Numbered from the stretch's first letter, positions 50,853 to 61,193 are shown. The stretch is 64,000 bases of DNA from Vannielia litorea (GCF_900142295.1 NZ_FSRL01000001.1:3410001-3474000); one strand, 5' to 3'. Numbers and translations: made by a program. Notes: generated by a model not told the origin, from the letters alone.

Positions 50853-50882
50853 TAGATAGGGACGCGGCGGCGGGAAGGTCAA
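50853..50882 (-). promoter_or_regulatory. candidate hrcA-grpE promoter giving a leaderless mRNA
   Basis: TTGACC (50877-50882) and TATCTA (50853-50858) are 18 bp apart on the minus strand. The -10 ends six bases before the hrcA ATG, so transcription should start at or next to the A of ATG. Confidence 0.5.
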
Positions 50883-50943
50883 TCTTGCTTGCGTCTGAGA
50901 GCCATGGAGGCCAAGAGGGGGCAACCCATCAGGAGGACCAAGA

Positions 50944-51657
50944 ATGCGCCCTTCCGGCCGTGCCCTGAACGCCATGCGCCCGATCATCATCGAAACCCAA
51001 GTCACCCGCTATGCGGAGGGCTCCTGTCTGATCAAGTGCGGGGAGACCCAGGTGATCTGCACCGCGACGGTGGAAGAGCGTGTTCCGCCTTTTCTCAAGA
51101 ACAGCGGCAAGGGCTGGGTGACGGCGGAATACGGGATGCTGCCGCGGGCGACGCACAGCCGGATGCGCCGCGAGGCGAAGAACGGTCAGTCTGGAAGGAC
51201 ACAGGAAATTCAACGTCTTATCGGCCGTTCTCTGCGGGCCGGAGTGGACTTTCAGGCGCTCGGGGAGCGGCAGATCCAGATCGACTGCGATGTGATTCAG
51301 GCCGATGGCGGCACCCGCTGTGCCTCGATCACCGGAGGCTGGGTGGCGCTGAAGCTCGCCGTCCAGAAGTTGATGGCCGCCGGGCTGGTGAAGACCGATC
51401 CGATCCTCGATCACGTGGCGGCAGTGAGCTGCGGCATCTATGCCGGGCAGGCCGTGGTGGACCTCGACTATGCCGAGGACAGCGAGGCCGGGACCGATGG
51501 CAACTTTGTGATGACCGGCAGGGGCAAGCTGATTGAGGTTCAGGCCAGCGCCGAGGGGGCGACCTTTGCGCGCAGCGAGCTCGACGCGCTGATGGACCTC
51601 GCCGAGGCCGGTGTGTCCGAGCTGGTGGAGGCACAGAAGGCAGCGGTGTCGGCGTGA
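50944..51657 (+). CDS. rph: ribonuclease PH
   Basis: The 237-residue protein is full length with [40 protein letters not shown] and [12 protein letters not shown]. It trims tRNA 3' ends by phosphorolysis. AGGAGG precedes ATG. It overlaps rdgB by four bases (GTGA) and heads rph-rdgB-hemW-ybaN. Confidence 0.97.
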   Translation: MRPSGRALNAMRPIIIETQVTRYAEGSCLIKCGETQVICTATVEERVPPFLKNSGKGWVTAEYGMLPRATHSRMRREAKNGQSGRTQEIQRLIGRSLRAGVDFQALGERQIQIDCDVIQADGGTRCASITGGWVALKLAVQKLMAAGLVKTDPILDHVAAVSCGIYAGQAVVDLDYAEDSEAGTDGNFVMTGRGKLIEVQASAEGATFARSELDALMDLAEAGVSELVEAQKAAVSA

Positions 51658-52265
51658 GACGGTTCGACGGCGACAAGCTGGTGATCGCGACCCATAACGC
51701 GGGCAAGCTGCGGGAGATCTCTGCCCTGCTTGCGCCGTTCGAGGTGTCTGTCACGAGTGCCGGCGAACTGGGGCTCGAGGAGCCTGAGGAGACGGAATCC
51801 ACCTTCATCGGCAATGCCCGGATCAAGGCCCACTTTGCCGCCAAGGCCAGTGGCCTGCCCGCACTGGCCGATGACAGCGGCATCGAGGTGGATGCGCTGG
51901 GCGGGCGGCCGGGTGTGTATACCGCCGATTGGGCCGAAACGCCGAATGGCCGGGATTTCGTGCTGGCGATGACGCGCGTCTGGGAAGAATGCGAGGGCAT
52001 TGCCGCACCCGAACCGAGGACGGCGCGGTTTGTGGCGACGCTCTGCCTGGCCTGGCCAGACGGGCATGACGAGATCTTCGAGGGAACAACCGAGGGAAGC
52101 CTGGTGTGGCCGATGCGGGGCGGCAACGGGTTTGGGTTTGACCCCATGTTCCTGCCCGAGGGCGAGCGGCTGACCTTTGGCGAGATGGCCCCGGAGCAGA
52201 AGGCCGAGATCGCCCACCGCACGCGCGCCTTCCAGAAGCTCGTTGCAGGCTGCTTTGCGCGCTGA
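51654..52265 (+). CDS. rdgB: XTP/dITP pyrophosphatase (RdgB/HAM1)
   Basis: The 203-residue protein has [34 protein letters not shown], the late [10 protein letters not shown] and [12 protein letters not shown]. It removes non-canonical purine nucleoside triphosphates. GTG 51654 overlaps the rph stop, and its 3' end overlaps the probable hemW start. Confidence 0.96.
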   Translation: MRRFDGDKLVIATHNAGKLREISALLAPFEVSVTSAGELGLEEPEETESTFIGNARIKAHFAAKASGLPALADDSGIEVDALGGRPGVYTADWAETPNGRDFVLAMTRVWEECEGIAAPEPRTARFVATLCLAWPDGHDEIFEGTTEGSLVWPMRGGNGFGFDPMFLPEGERLTFGEMAPEQKAEIAHRTRAFQKLVAGCFAR

Positions 52266-53406
52266 CTGGCAGCACGGCGGCTTCGGCCTCTACATTCACT
52301 GGCCGTTCTGCGCGGCAAAGTGCCCCTATTGCGACTTCAATTCCCATGTCTCCGCCCGGATCGACCAATCGGCCTGGCGCGAGGCCTACCTGCGCGAGAT
52401 CGGGCGGGTGGGGCGCGAAACCGAGGGGCGGGTGCTGAACTCGGTTTATTTCGGCGGGGGCACGCCCTCGTTGATGGAGCCCGAGACTGTGGCCGCGATC
52501 CTTGCAGAGATCGGCCGATTCTGGCCGCGGGCCAATGACATCGAGATTACGCTGGAGGCTAACCCCTCCTCGGTTGAGGCGCGCCGTTTTGCCGGCTATG
52601 CCGAAGCGGGAGTAAACCGGGTGTCGCTTGGCGTGCAATCGTTACGGGACGCGGATTTGAAAGCCCTCGGGCGCCTGCATGACGTGGCCCAGGCGAAAGC
52701 GGCGCTCGCGGTGGCAAAGGCGCACTTTGGCCGGGTGAGTTTTGACCTGATCTATGCGCGGCAACATCAGGGCCTGGAGGCCTGGCGCGACGAGCTGACC
52801 GAGGCGCTCGATCTCGCCGCCGATCACCTTTCGCTCTACCAGCTCACCATCGAACCCGGCACCGCCTTTGGCGACCGCTACGCGATCGGCAAGTTGCGCG
52901 GTCTGCCGGATGACGACCTTGGCGCGGATATGTTTGAGCTGACCCAGGAGATGACCTCGGAAGCCGGATTTGGCGCCTATGAAGTCTCTAACCATGCTCA
53001 AGAAGGCTCCGCGTCGCGGCACAACCATGTGTATTGGCGGTATGGGGATTACGCCGGGATCGGGCCCGGTGCACATGGTCGCCTGACCTTGGGTGGCCAG
53101 AGATACGCCACGGTCGCCAGCTCGGCACCGTCGAAATGGCTGGAGCAGGTAGGCGGCGCGAGGGCGGAGGCCCGGGAAGCGCTCGATGGTTCCGACCAGG
53201 CGGCCGAATACCTGATGATGGGGCTGCGCATCACCGAGGGTGTGTCATTCTCGCGCTTTGCGGCCTTGGGGGGTGCCGATCTGAACGGCGCTGTCATCAA
53301 TGACCTGCGGGAGTCCGGCCTCGTTAAGACTGACGGCGACAGGCTCAGCGCCACGCGTCGCGGCCGAATGGTCTTGAACGCGGTGATTCGGGAGTTGATG
53401 GTTTGA
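52255..53406 (+). CDS. hemW: radical SAM heme chaperone HemW
   Basis: The protein is about 383 residues with the radical-SAM cluster CAAKCPYC (C19, C23, C26 from the chosen start) in YIHWPFCAAKCPYCDFNSHV, then YFGGGTPSLM and VSLGVQSL. It is a heme-trafficking member rather than coproporphyrinogen dehydrogenase. No ATG or GTG lies between the rdgB interior and the conserved N-terminus. TTG 52255 ([16 protein letters not shown]) best fits homologues; TTG 52243 is the alternative. Confidence 0.93.
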   Translation: MRADWQHGGFGLYIHWPFCAAKCPYCDFNSHVSARIDQSAWREAYLREIGRVGRETEGRVLNSVYFGGGTPSLMEPETVAAILAEIGRFWPRANDIEITLEANPSSVEARRFAGYAEAGVNRVSLGVQSLRDADLKALGRLHDVAQAKAALAVAKAHFGRVSFDLIYARQHQGLEAWRDELTEALDLAADHLSLYQLTIEPGTAFGDRYAIGKLRGLPDDDLGADMFELTQEMTSEAGFGAYEVSNHAQEGSASRHNHVYWRYGDYAGIGPGAHGRLTLGGQRYATVASSAPSKWLEQVGGARAEAREALDGSDQAAEYLMMGLRITEGVSFSRFAALGGADLNGAVINDLRESGLVKTDGDRLSATRRGRMVLNAVIRELMV

Positions 53407-53407
53407 G

Positions 53408-53761
53408 ATGAGGGCGCTTTGGGGAGCAGCGGGCGGCGTGAGCCTGGCCCTGGGGGCCATCGGCATCGTGCTGCCCTTGCTGCCGACTGTGCCCTTTGTG
53501 CTCTTGGCGGCCTTCTGCTTTGCCAGATCGTCCGGGCGGCTGCACGACTGGCTGCTCGCCCATCGCACCTTCGGGCCGATGATCACGGACTGGCGCCGCA
53601 ACGGGGCCATACACCGGCGGGCGAAATGGGCTGCAACAGTCTCTGTTCTCGCGGTTTTCAGTCTCTCTGTGGTGCTTACGCTCCCCGGTCACGTGCTGAT
53701 GATTCAAGCCGTGACACTGGGATGCGTGATGCTGTTCATCTGGACACGTCCAGAGGCGTAG
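53408..53761 (+). CDS. YbaN-family (DUF454) inner-membrane protein
   Basis: The 117-residue protein has an N-terminal hydrophobic hairpin (LALGAIGIVLPLLPTVPFVL), the family segment FARSSGRLHDWLLAHRTFGP, and two C-terminal membrane segments. Function is unknown. It begins two bases after the hemW stop. The last 26 bases overlap the end of the convergent parB. Confidence 0.88.
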   Translation: MRALWGAAGGVSLALGAIGIVLPLLPTVPFVLLAAFCFARSSGRLHDWLLAHRTFGPMITDWRRNGAIHRRAKWAATVSVLAVFSLSVVLTLPGHVLMIQAVTLGCVMLFIWTRPEA

Positions 53762-54623
53762 CTGTCAGCACGCGGCAGAGCGCATCGAGATCGTCGAGGT
53801 CCCTGTAGGAGATCGACATCCGCCCGCTGCCGGAGACGTCATGGTCGATGACGACCTTGAGCCCGAGGTTGGCAGTTAGGTCGTTCTCCAATGCGCGGGT
53901 GTCGGCATCCTTGGAGGGCGCAGGTTTTTGCGACGGCGCGCTCCTCTTCTCGCCCTTGGCAAGCTGCTCGGTCTGCCGCACCGATAGGCCTTTCTGAACC
54001 ACCTGCCGGGCAAGCTCTGAGGGGTTGTCGGCGGTGATGAGGGCGCGGGCGTGGCCCGAAGACAGGCGGCCATCGCGAAGCAGACGCTGCACATCGTCCG
54101 GCAGCTGGAGAAGGCGCATGAGGTTGGCGACATGGCTGCGGCTCTTGCCGAGCGCCTGTGCCAGGTGCTCCTGGGTGTGACCAAAGCGATCGATGAGCTG
54201 TCGATAGCCGTGTGCCTCGTCGATCGGGTTGAGATCCTCTCGCTGCACGTTCTCGATGATCGCGACCTTGAGCACCTCTTCATCGGTGAACTCGCGGACA
54301 ATGACCGGCACATCGTGGAGCTGCGCCATTTGCGCGGCCCGCCAGCGGCGCTCACCGGCAACGATCTGGTAAATATTTGACTTAGCTGGATCTTTGCGGA
54401 CGATGAGCGGCTGGATGATGCCGCGCTCACGGATCGAATTGGCCAGCTCCTGAAGCGGCTCCATCTCGAAGTCGCGGCGCGGCTGGTCGGGATTGGGCTC
54501 GATACGCTCGATGGGCAACCGCCTCTCGGCCGGCGCAGGGGCGCTGCTGTTCTCTTCCCGCGGGGCAACATCGGCCATCAGCGCCGAAAGCCCGCGGCCC
54601 AAGCCTCTTTTCTTCTCCGCCAT
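53736..54623 (-). CDS. parB: chromosome partitioning protein ParB
   Basis: The 295-residue protein begins MAEKKRGLGRGLSALMADVA, the ParA-interacting N-terminus. It has the CTP-binding/GERRxR box (VAGERRWRAAQMA), ENVQREDLNPIDEA, a helix-turn-helix (HLAQALGKSRSHVANLMRLL) and a dimerisation tail. It loads at parS sites, two of which lie at 56015 and 57920. AAGGAG precedes the ATG. It is followed convergently by ybaN. Confidence 0.97.
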   Translation of the reverse strand: MAEKKRGLGRGLSALMADVAPREENSSAPAPAERRLPIERIEPNPDQPRRDFEMEPLQELANSIRERGIIQPLIVRKDPAKSNIYQIVAGERRWRAAQMAQLHDVPVIVREFTDEEVLKVAIIENVQREDLNPIDEAHGYRQLIDRFGHTQEHLAQALGKSRSHVANLMRLLQLPDDVQRLLRDGRLSSGHARALITADNPSELARQVVQKGLSVRQTEQLAKGEKRSAPSQKPAPSKDADTRALENDLTANLGLKVVIDHDVSGSGRMSISYRDLDDLDALCRVLTATPLDVSR

Positions 54624-54651
54624 CACCGGTCTCCTTGTTGTTGTGCCGCTC

Positions 54652-55452
54652 TCACTGGGCGGGTCGGCCCAGCAGCTCTTTTGCCAGGTCGCGGTAGGCG
54701 ATGCTGCCCTTGGACGAGGGGTCGTAATCCAGCACCGGCATGGCAAAACTCGGCGCTTCGCTGACACGCACGTTGCGGGGAATACGTGTTTGGAATACGA
54801 GGTCGCCCAATGCCTCGCGCGCGTCGTCATCTACCTGTTGCGACAGGTTGTTGCGCGTGTCGTACATGGTGAGCACCACGCCCTCGATCCGCAGCTTCGG
54901 GTTTGCCGTTTCGCGCACCTCGCGCAGGGTCAGCATCAGCTGCGACAGGCCCTCGAGCGCGTAGAACTCCGATTGCAGCGGCACCAGCACGGAATCGGCG
55001 GCGATCATTGCGTTGACTGTCAGAAGGTTCAGCGAGGGCGGACAATCGATGAGGATGTAATCGAGCGAATACCTGTCGATCTCGGGCTGGCGGAGGGCAT
55101 CATGCAGCAAGTGGCTGCGGCGCTCGTTGGCGACGAGTTCGATGTCGGCCGAGCTGAGATCGGTAGTGGAGGGAGCGATCAGCAGGTTATCTACATCGGT
55201 GGCAAGGACCACGTCGCGAAGGGGCGCATCATCGAGCAGCAGGTCGTATGTTGTTTTCTTCCGGTCCGCGGCTTCGACCCCGAGGCCGGTGGAGGCGTTG
55301 CCTTGAGGGTCGAGATCGACGATCAGCACGGCCTTGCCTTCGGCGGCAAGGGCAGCCCCGAGGTTGATGGCCGTGGTCGTCTTGCCCACGCCGCCTTTCT
55401 GGTTGGCGACAGCGATGATCTTGGGCGCCTTGGGACGGGTCGGGTCAGACAC
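54652..55452 (-). CDS. parA: chromosome partitioning ATPase ParA
   Basis: The 266-residue protein has the deviant Walker A KGGVGKTT (residues 19-26), LIVDLDPQGNASTGLG and YILIDCPPSLNLLT. It drives movement of ParB-parS complexes. Its start overlaps the rsmG stop by eight bases, and parB follows 28 bp downstream. Confidence 0.98.
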   Translation of the reverse strand: MSDPTRPKAPKIIAVANQKGGVGKTTTAINLGAALAAEGKAVLIVDLDPQGNASTGLGVEAADRKKTTYDLLLDDAPLRDVVLATDVDNLLIAPSTTDLSSADIELVANERRSHLLHDALRQPEIDRYSLDYILIDCPPSLNLLTVNAMIAADSVLVPLQSEFYALEGLSQLMLTLREVRETANPKLRIEGVVLTMYDTRNNLSQQVDDDAREALGDLVFQTRIPRNVRVSEAPSFAMPVLDYDPSSKGSIAYRDLAKELLGRPAQ

Positions 55453-56065
55453 GGGTTATGTTTCCTATAGTGAGAAGGGCGCCGGTTGGGTCGGTTTCGC
55501 TGGGGTGTTTTTGAACGTCGAAGGCCCATTTTTCAAGCGCCTTCGCGAGCTCTGCGTCATGTTGCGCGCCCTTCAGGAAAAGGGCAATGCCGCCGCGGGC
55601 GAGGTGCCTCTCGGCGTGGTCCAGAAGGGCGGTGAGCGGGGCGAGGGCCCGGGCGGAAAGGGCCTGGGCGCGGCGCGGCTCGAGAGCCTCGACCCGGGCG
55701 GAGTGGATGCTGGCCGTGATGCCGGTTTCCCGGAGGACGGTTGCGAGAAACGTGCATTTACGCTGGTCGGATTCTACGAATTCGAAGGTCAGCTCCGGGC
55801 GGGAGTCGGCAGCCAGGATCGCGCAGACGAGGCCCGGAAAGCCGCCGCCGGTTCCGATATCGAGCCAGAGGCCGGAGGTTGGGCCGTGCTGGAGCACTTG
55901 GGCGGAGTCGAGGAAGTGGCGCCGCCAGAGGTCGGGCAGGGTGGCAGGTGCGACAAGGTTTATCGCCTTGTTCCACTTGGCCAGCAGCGCGGCGTAGGTG
56001 TCGAGCCTTTGGCATGTTTCACGTGAAACGTCGAGGCGGACGAGCACCTCTTCGCGGGCGGTCAT
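55445..56065 (-). CDS. rsmG: 16S rRNA (guanine527-N7)-methyltransferase RsmG
   Basis: The 206-residue protein has the SAM motif [14 protein letters not shown] and the family N-terminus [20 protein letters not shown]. It methylates G527 of 16S rRNA. Codons for DVSRET contain a near-perfect parS site. The start overlaps the mnmG stop (ATGA). Confidence 0.97.
   Translation of the reverse strand: MTAREEVLVRLDVSRETCQRLDTYAALLAKWNKAINLVAPATLPDLWRRHFLDSAQVLQHGPTSGLWLDIGTGGGFPGLVCAILAADSRPELTFEFVESDQRKCTFLATVLRETGITASIHSARVEALEPRRAQALSARALAPLTALLDHAERHLARGGIALFLKGAQHDAELAKALEKWAFDVQKHPSETDPTGALLTIGNITRV
56015..56030. promoter_or_regulatory. parS centromere site inside rsmG
   Basis: The 16-mer TGTTTCACGTGAAACG matches the bacterial parS consensus TGTTTCACGTGAAACA at 15 of 16 positions. 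It lies in the rsmG coding region, about 1.4 kb from parB and 5.1 kb from the predicted origin. Confidence 0.92.
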
Positions 56066-57936
56066 GAGGCTTTTCGCTGTTGATCGCGCCGGAGGCGGGC
56101 GAGGATGAGGCCCAGTGCTGCAGGGGTCATGCCGCCGATACGGGAGGCTTGGCCGATGGAGTGCGGTCGGGCTGCGGTGAGCTTCATCCGAAGTTCGTTG
56201 GAAAGGCCCTGCAGGTCGGAATAATCGAAATCCTCAGGGATCTTGCGGTTCTCGTCCCGCTCCATCGCCGCGACGTCCTTTTCTTGCCGCGCGATGTAGT
56301 TGTGATAGAGCGCGTCACGCTCGACCTGAGTGGCAATGGCCGGGGCGATGTGAGCCAGGTCGGGCGCCAACGGTGCGAGCTTTTGCAGGCTTGCATCCGG
56401 CAGGCCTAGGGCCTCGATGCCGTCACGTCTCGGGCCATCTGCGTTGACCCGGAATCCGGCAGAGGAAAGCTCGCGGGAGGAGAAACTGAGCGCGGCCAGG
56501 GATCTGCGCGCGGACTCGAGGGACTCCATCTTAGCAGTGAAGGCCTCCTTGCGGGCATCACCAACGCAACCGAATTCGATGCCGCGCGGGGTAAGGCGCT
56601 GGTCGGCATTGTCGGCTCGGAGCGAGAGGCGGAACTCGGCGCGGGAGGTGAACATACGGTAGGGCTCGGCAACCCCCTGGGTGATGAGATCGTCGATCAT
56701 GACGCCAATGTAGGAATCGGCCCGGCTGAAGGTGATTGCATCGCCATCACCGGCCCGACGTGCGGCGTTGAGGCCGGCAACCAGCCCCTGTGCCGCGGCC
56801 TCCTCATAGCCCGTAGTGCCATTGATCTGGCCAGCGAGATAGAGATTGGGCAGGGCGCGCAGCTCCAGTGACGCGGTGAGTGCGCGGGGGTCGATGTAAT
56901 CATACTCGATGGCATAGCCCGGCTGGAGGATGTTGACCTGTTCGAGCCCGGCGATGGAGCGGACATAGGCCTCCTGCACATCCTCCGGGAGCGAAGTGGA
57001 GATACCGTTCGGGTAGATCGTCGGGTCGTCCAACCCCTCCGGCTCAAGGAAGATCTGGTGCGAGTCCTTCGTGGCGAAGCGCACCACCTTGTCTTCGATC
57101 GACGGGCAGTAGCGGGGGCCGACACCCTCGATATGCCCGCCATACATGGCGCTGCGATGGAGGTTTTCAGTGATGATTTCGTGGGTGCGCGTGTTGGTAT
57201 AGGTGATGCCGCAGGAGACCTGCCGGGCCAAAGGCACTGTGGAGAGGAAGGAAAACAGCGTGGGCTCATCATCACCGGGTTGCTCCTCCAGGCCCTCCCA
57301 GTTGATGGAGCGGCCGTCGAGGCGCGGGGGTGTGCCGGTCTTTAGACGGCCAAGGGGAAGATTGAGAGTGGAGAGCTGGTCGGCCAGCAGCTGGGACCGA
57401 TCCGCGCCCATACGGCCGCCGGGATAGGATTTGTCGCCGATATGAATGGTGCCGCGCAGGAAGGTGCCGGTGGTCAGCACGACGGCGGCTGAGCGCAGGG
57501 AGGTGCCGTCGCCCAACAGTACACCGCTGACCGATCCGTGCTCGATGACGAGGCCCGACACCTCTGCCTCAACGACGGAGAGGTTTTTGGTGGCAGTGAG
57601 GGCGGCGCCCATGGCCTGACGATAGAGCTTTCGGTCAGCCTGGGCGCGGGGGCCCTGGACGGCAGGGCCCTTCTTGCGATTCAGTAAGCGGAACTGGATT
57701 CCCGCGGCGTCCGCCACGCGACCCATCAGCCCATCCAGCGCGTCGATCTCGCGAACCAGGTGACCCTTGCCGAGGCCGCCGATGGCCGGGTTGCAGGACA
57801 TCACCCCAAGGTCGGACGCGCGCAGCGTGACCAGGGCGGTGCGAGCGCCCATCCGGGCGGCGGCATGTGCGGCGTCGGCACCGGCGTGACCGCCGCCAAC
57901 CACGATGACGTCGAAGTCATGTTTCACGTGAAACAC
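56062..57936 (-). CDS. mnmG: tRNA uridine-5-carboxymethylaminomethyl modification enzyme MnmG
   Basis: The 624-residue FAD protein has the dinucleotide-binding motif [35 protein letters not shown] and the C-terminal tRNA-binding region. With MnmE it modifies U34 of several tRNAs. The frame opens at GTG 57936 (encoding FHVKH, a parS sequence). An internal GTG 57927 has AGGGG at better spacing (8 bases) and may be the true start ([13 protein letters not shown]). Confidence 0.97.
   Translation of the reverse strand: MFHVKHDFDVIVVGGGHAGADAAHAAARMGARTALVTLRASDLGVMSCNPAIGGLGKGHLVREIDALDGLMGRVADAAGIQFRLLNRKKGPAVQGPRAQADRKLYRQAMGAALTATKNLSVVEAEVSGLVIEHGSVSGVLLGDGTSLRSAAVVLTTGTFLRGTIHIGDKSYPGGRMGADRSQLLADQLSTLNLPLGRLKTGTPPRLDGRSINWEGLEEQPGDDEPTLFSFLSTVPLARQVSCGITYTNTRTHEIITENLHRSAMYGGHIEGVGPRYCPSIEDKVVRFATKDSHQIFLEPEGLDDPTIYPNGISTSLPEDVQEAYVRSIAGLEQVNILQPGYAIEYDYIDPRALTASLELRALPNLYLAGQINGTTGYEEAAAQGLVAGLNAARRAGDGDAITFSRADSYIGVMIDDLITQGVAEPYRMFTSRAEFRLSLRADNADQRLTPRGIEFGCVGDARKEAFTAKMESLESARRSLAALSFSSRELSSAGFRVNADGPRRDGIEALGLPDASLQKLAPLAPDLAHIAPAIATQVERDALYHNYIARQEKDVAAMERDENRKIPEDFDYSDLQGLSNELRMKLTAARPHSIGQASRIGGMTPAALGLILARLRRDQQRKAS
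57920..57935. promoter_or_regulatory. perfect parS centromere site overlapping the mnmG start
   Basis: TGTTTCACGTGAAACA is an exact 16/16 match to parS and an exact palindrome. It covers codons 1-6 of the annotated mnmG frame and lies 3.2 kb left of the predicted origin. Confidence 0.96.
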
Positions 57937-57938
57937 CC

Positions 57939-59219
57939 CTACTTTCCGATGCAGAAGCTGGAGAAGATCTCGCCCAGCAGGTCTTCTACCCCGATGCGTC
58001 CGGTCAGGGCCTCGATCCGGCGCAGGGCGGTGCGCAGTTCTTCCGCCGCAAGTTCCGCCCGCTCGGGCCCCGCTTCTACCTCGATTCGAGCGTCCCGCAA
58101 AGCGGAGGAGGCGGTTTGCAGCGCGGCGCGATGGCGGGCGTGGGTCGCGGTGGTTTGCGCAGGAAGCCGGCCCGAAAGCTCGCGCTGGATATGCGAAAAG
58201 AGGGCGTCGAGGCCCTGACCGGTGAGGCCGGAGAGGGCGAGGGCAGTCGAGGGCGCTTTGGAGAGGTCGGCCTTGGGGTGGGCGAGAACGTCGCCGGGTT
58301 GGAGAGTCACACCGGAAGGCGGGCCAAGGAAGATGCGGAGATCGGCAGATTGCGCCCTGGCCTTGGCCCGTTCGACGCCGATCGCTTCGATCGTGTCCTC
58401 GGTGTCACGCAGGCCGGCGGTGTCGAGCAGGGTGACCGGGAGGCCGCCGATATCCATGCGGACCTCGATGACATCACGGGTGGTGCCGGCAATCTCGGAG
58501 GTAATGGCAGCCTCGCGCCCGGCGAGGCGGTTGAGCAGCGTGGATTTGCCGGCATTGGGCGCGCCCACAATGGCCACCTCGAAACCTTCCCGGATCCGCT
58601 CGGCGGCAGCCACACCCTGCGCCTCGGCCTCGAACTCGCCGATCAGCCGGTCGATCAGATCGAGCACCTCTGCAGTGGTATCCTCCGGCACCTCCTCATC
58701 GGCGAAGTCGATCATGGCTTCGAGCAGGGCTGCCGCTCGGATGAGGAGGCTGCGCCAGGCTTCGACCTTGGCACCGAGTGCGCCGGAGAAGGTGGCCTGG
58801 GCAAGACGGCGCTGTGCTTCGGTCTCGGCTTCGATCAGGTCGGCGAGACCTTCGACCTGGGCGAGGTCGAGCTGATCGTTCTCGAGCGCACGCCGGGTGA
58901 ACTCACCGGCCTCTGCCAGGCGAACTCCGGGGAGGGAAGTCAGTTGAGACAGGAGGGCGCGGACCACGGCAATGGAGCCGTGGGTCTGAAGCTCGACCAC
59001 CTCTTCCCCGGTGAAGCTGGCACCGGGCTCGAACACCAGCACGAGGGCAGTATCGAGGAGCCCGTCGGCGCCTCGCAGGGGCATAAGCGTGGCACGGCGC
59101 GGCTCTGGAACGCGACCCGCAAGCCGGAGGAGCGCGGCCTTGGCAGAGGGGCCCGAGATACGGATCACCGCAACCCCCGCGCGGCCGGGCGCGGTGGCTT
59201 GGGCGACAATCGTGTCCAT
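57939..59219 (-). CDS. mnmE: tRNA modification GTPase MnmE
   Basis: The 426-residue protein begins [20 protein letters not shown]. It has the folate-binding N-domain, G1 [26 protein letters not shown]3 [10 protein letters not shown] and the invariant C-terminal FCIGK. It partners MnmG, encoded two bases downstream. Confidence 0.97.
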   Translation of the reverse strand: MDTIVAQATAPGRAGVAVIRISGPSAKAALLRLAGRVPEPRRATLMPLRGADGLLDTALVLVFEPGASFTGEEVVELQTHGSIAVVRALLSQLTSLPGVRLAEAGEFTRRALENDQLDLAQVEGLADLIEAETEAQRRLAQATFSGALGAKVEAWRSLLIRAAALLEAMIDFADEEVPEDTTAEVLDLIDRLIGEFEAEAQGVAAAERIREGFEVAIVGAPNAGKSTLLNRLAGREAAITSEIAGTTRDVIEVRMDIGGLPVTLLDTAGLRDTEDTIEAIGVERAKARAQSADLRIFLGPPSGVTLQPGDVLAHPKADLSKAPSTALALSGLTGQGLDALFSHIQRELSGRLPAQTTATHARHRAALQTASSALRDARIEVEAGPERAELAAEELRTALRRIEALTGRIGVEDLLGEIFSSFCIGK

Positions 59220-59246
59220 CTTTAACTCCTTGATAAACCTGAATTA

Positions 59247-60518
59247 TCAGGTGTTCATGGAGTCGAAGAACTCGGCGTTGTTCTTGGTCTGCTTCAACTT
59301 GCCGATCAGGAACTCGATGGCGTCGGTCGTGCCCATCGGGTTCAGGATGCGGCGCAGGACGAAGGTCTTTTGCAGATCCTTCTGATCGACAAGGAGATCC
59401 TCTTTCCGGGTGCCGGACTTGAGGATGTCCATCGCGGGGAACACGCGCTTGTCAGCCACCTTCCGGTCGAGCACGATTTCGGAGTTGCCGGTGCCCTTGA
59501 ACTCTTCGAAGATCACCTCGTCCATCCGCGAGCCGGTGTCGATGAGCGCGGTGGCGATGATGGTGAGCGAGCCGCCTTCCTCGATGTTCCGGGCGGCGCC
59601 AAAGAAACGCTTGGGGCGCTGAAGCGCGTTGGCGTCCACACCGCCGGTCAGCACCTTGCCGGAGGAGGGCACAACGGTGTTGAAGGCGCGGCCGAGGCGG
59701 GTGATGGAGTCGAGCAGGATGACGACATCGCGTTTGTGCTCGACGAGGCGCTTGGCCTTTTCGATCACCATGTCGGAGACGGCGACGTGGCGGGTGGCGG
59801 GCTCGTCGAAGGTGGAGGAAACCACCTCGCCCTTCACCGAGCGCTGCATGTCGGTCACCTCTTCGGGGCGTTCGTCGATCAGCAGGACGATGAGGTAGCA
59901 CTCGGGGTGATTGCGCTCGATCGAATGGGCGATGTTTTGCAGCAGGACAGTCTTACCCGTCCGCGGCGGCGCCACGATGAGCGACCGCTGGCCTTTGCCG
60001 ATGGGCGCCACCAGGTCGATGATGCGGGCCGAACGGTCCTTGATGGTGGGATCGTCGATTTCCATGATCAGGCGCTCGTCGGGATAGAGCGGCGTCAGGT
60101 TGTCGAAGTTGATCTTGTGGCGGGCCTTCTCCGGCTCCTCGAAGTTGATCTGCGTGACCTTTATCATGCAGAAGTAGTTCTCGTTGTCGCCGGGCGCCTT
60201 GATGAAGCCTTCCACGGTGTCGCCGGTGCGCAGACCGTGCTGGCGGATCATCTCGGGCGACAGGTAGATGTCATCGGGACCGGGCAGGTAGTTGGCCTCG
60301 GGGGAGCGCAGAAATCCGAAGCCGTCCTGCAACACGTCGAGCACGCCGTCACCGACGATATCCCAGCCCTCCTCGGCGCGCTCCTTGAGGATGGCGAACA
60401 TCATGTCGCCCTTGCGCATCGTGGAGGCGTTGTCGATCTCCAGCTCCTCGGCCATCGACAAAAGGTCGGCGGGCGTCTTGGACTTGAGATCGTAAAGGGA
60501 GAGCTGTGGCTGGGTCAT
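59247..60518 (-). CDS. rho: transcription termination factor Rho
   Basis: The 423-residue protein has the RNA-binding domain ([20 protein letters not shown]), Walker [29 protein letters not shown] and the secondary RNA site at usual length. It is the hexameric helicase of Rho-dependent termination. mnmE lies 27 bp downstream. The start has only a modest purine-rich site. Confidence 0.98.
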   Translation of the reverse strand: MTQPQLSLYDLKSKTPADLLSMAEELEIDNASTMRKGDMMFAILKERAEEGWDIVGDGVLDVLQDGFGFLRSPEANYLPGPDDIYLSPEMIRQHGLRTGDTVEGFIKAPGDNENYFCMIKVTQINFEEPEKARHKINFDNLTPLYPDERLIMEIDDPTIKDRSARIIDLVAPIGKGQRSLIVAPPRTGKTVLLQNIAHSIERNHPECYLIVLLIDERPEEVTDMQRSVKGEVVSSTFDEPATRHVAVSDMVIEKAKRLVEHKRDVVILLDSITRLGRAFNTVVPSSGKVLTGGVDANALQRPKRFFGAARNIEEGGSLTIIATALIDTGSRMDEVIFEEFKGTGNSEIVLDRKVADKRVFPAMDILKSGTRKEDLLVDQKDLQKTFVLRRILNPMGTTDAIEFLIGKLKQTKNNAEFFDSMNT

Positions 60519-60647
60519 GAAACGGGCCTTCGCTGCGTCTGCCGCCGGTGGGGCGGTGCGCGGAATGTCATAGCGGGAAGATCCACGGCCGGACGGCCGC
60601 TTGCGCTGGGGAGATAAGGGTCGGGGCCTTGCGAGTCAAGAAGCCGG

Positions 60648-61103
60648 TCAGAACGGGCGCACGACGATGGAGATGACGATGACGACGAGAAGCAGCGTGG
60701 GCAGCTCGTTCATCATCCGGTAGGTGCGGCCGGAGACGGTGTTGGTGCCGGCGGCAAACGCCTTGCGGCGCTTTCCGAGCCAGTGATGAAACCAGGTGAG
60801 CCCGAGGATGGCGGCGAGCTTGGTGTAGGGCCAGGCCGCAGACCAATCGACAACGCCGGGCGTGAAGGCCAGCATCAGCCCGAAGATCCAGGTGGCGATC
60901 ATGGCCGGGTTCATGATGAGGCGCAGAAGCTTCATCTCCATCATGCGGAGCATCTCGTCGGAGTGGGCGTTCTCGATCCCTTTCTCTGCATGATGCACGA
61001 ACAGTCGGGGCAGGTAGAAGATCCCGGCCATCCAGGAGATGACCGCGAGGATATGGAGTGTCTTTGTCCAGGGATAGAACCAGGCGAGAAAGTCTGAGAG
61101 CAC
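60648..61103 (-). CDS. hemJ: protoporphyrinogen IX oxidase HemJ (formerly UPF0093)
   Basis: The 151-residue membrane protein has four hydrophobic helices. Conserved segments are TLHILAVISWMAGIFYLPRL, MNPAMIATWIFG and LTWFHHWLGKRRKAF, with family His residues. It makes protoporphyrin IX, the HemH substrate. It starts at GTG 61103 with AGGAGG six bases before, and is the first gene left of the predicted origin. Confidence 0.92.
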   Translation of the reverse strand: MLSDFLAWFYPWTKTLHILAVISWMAGIFYLPRLFVHHAEKGIENAHSDEMLRMMEMKLLRLIMNPAMIATWIFGLMLAFTPGVVDWSAAWPYTKLAAILGLTWFHHWLGKRRKAFAAGTNTVSGRTYRMMNELPTLLLVVIVISIVVRPF

Positions 61104-61193
61104 GGGTCACCTCCTGGCCCCCTTCAATAATAAAATAGAATCTTAAGAAAGGTTGTTTTTGTAGTAGGGGCTGGGGATATGGGGATTACCGGA

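Noticed and set aside
50847..50943. CIRCE element or strict RpoH promoter at hrcA
   Set aside because: No TTAGCACTC inverted repeat is present, and the ATTG to CCTATCT spacing of 19 bp is outside the usual range; a sigma-70-like reading fits better.
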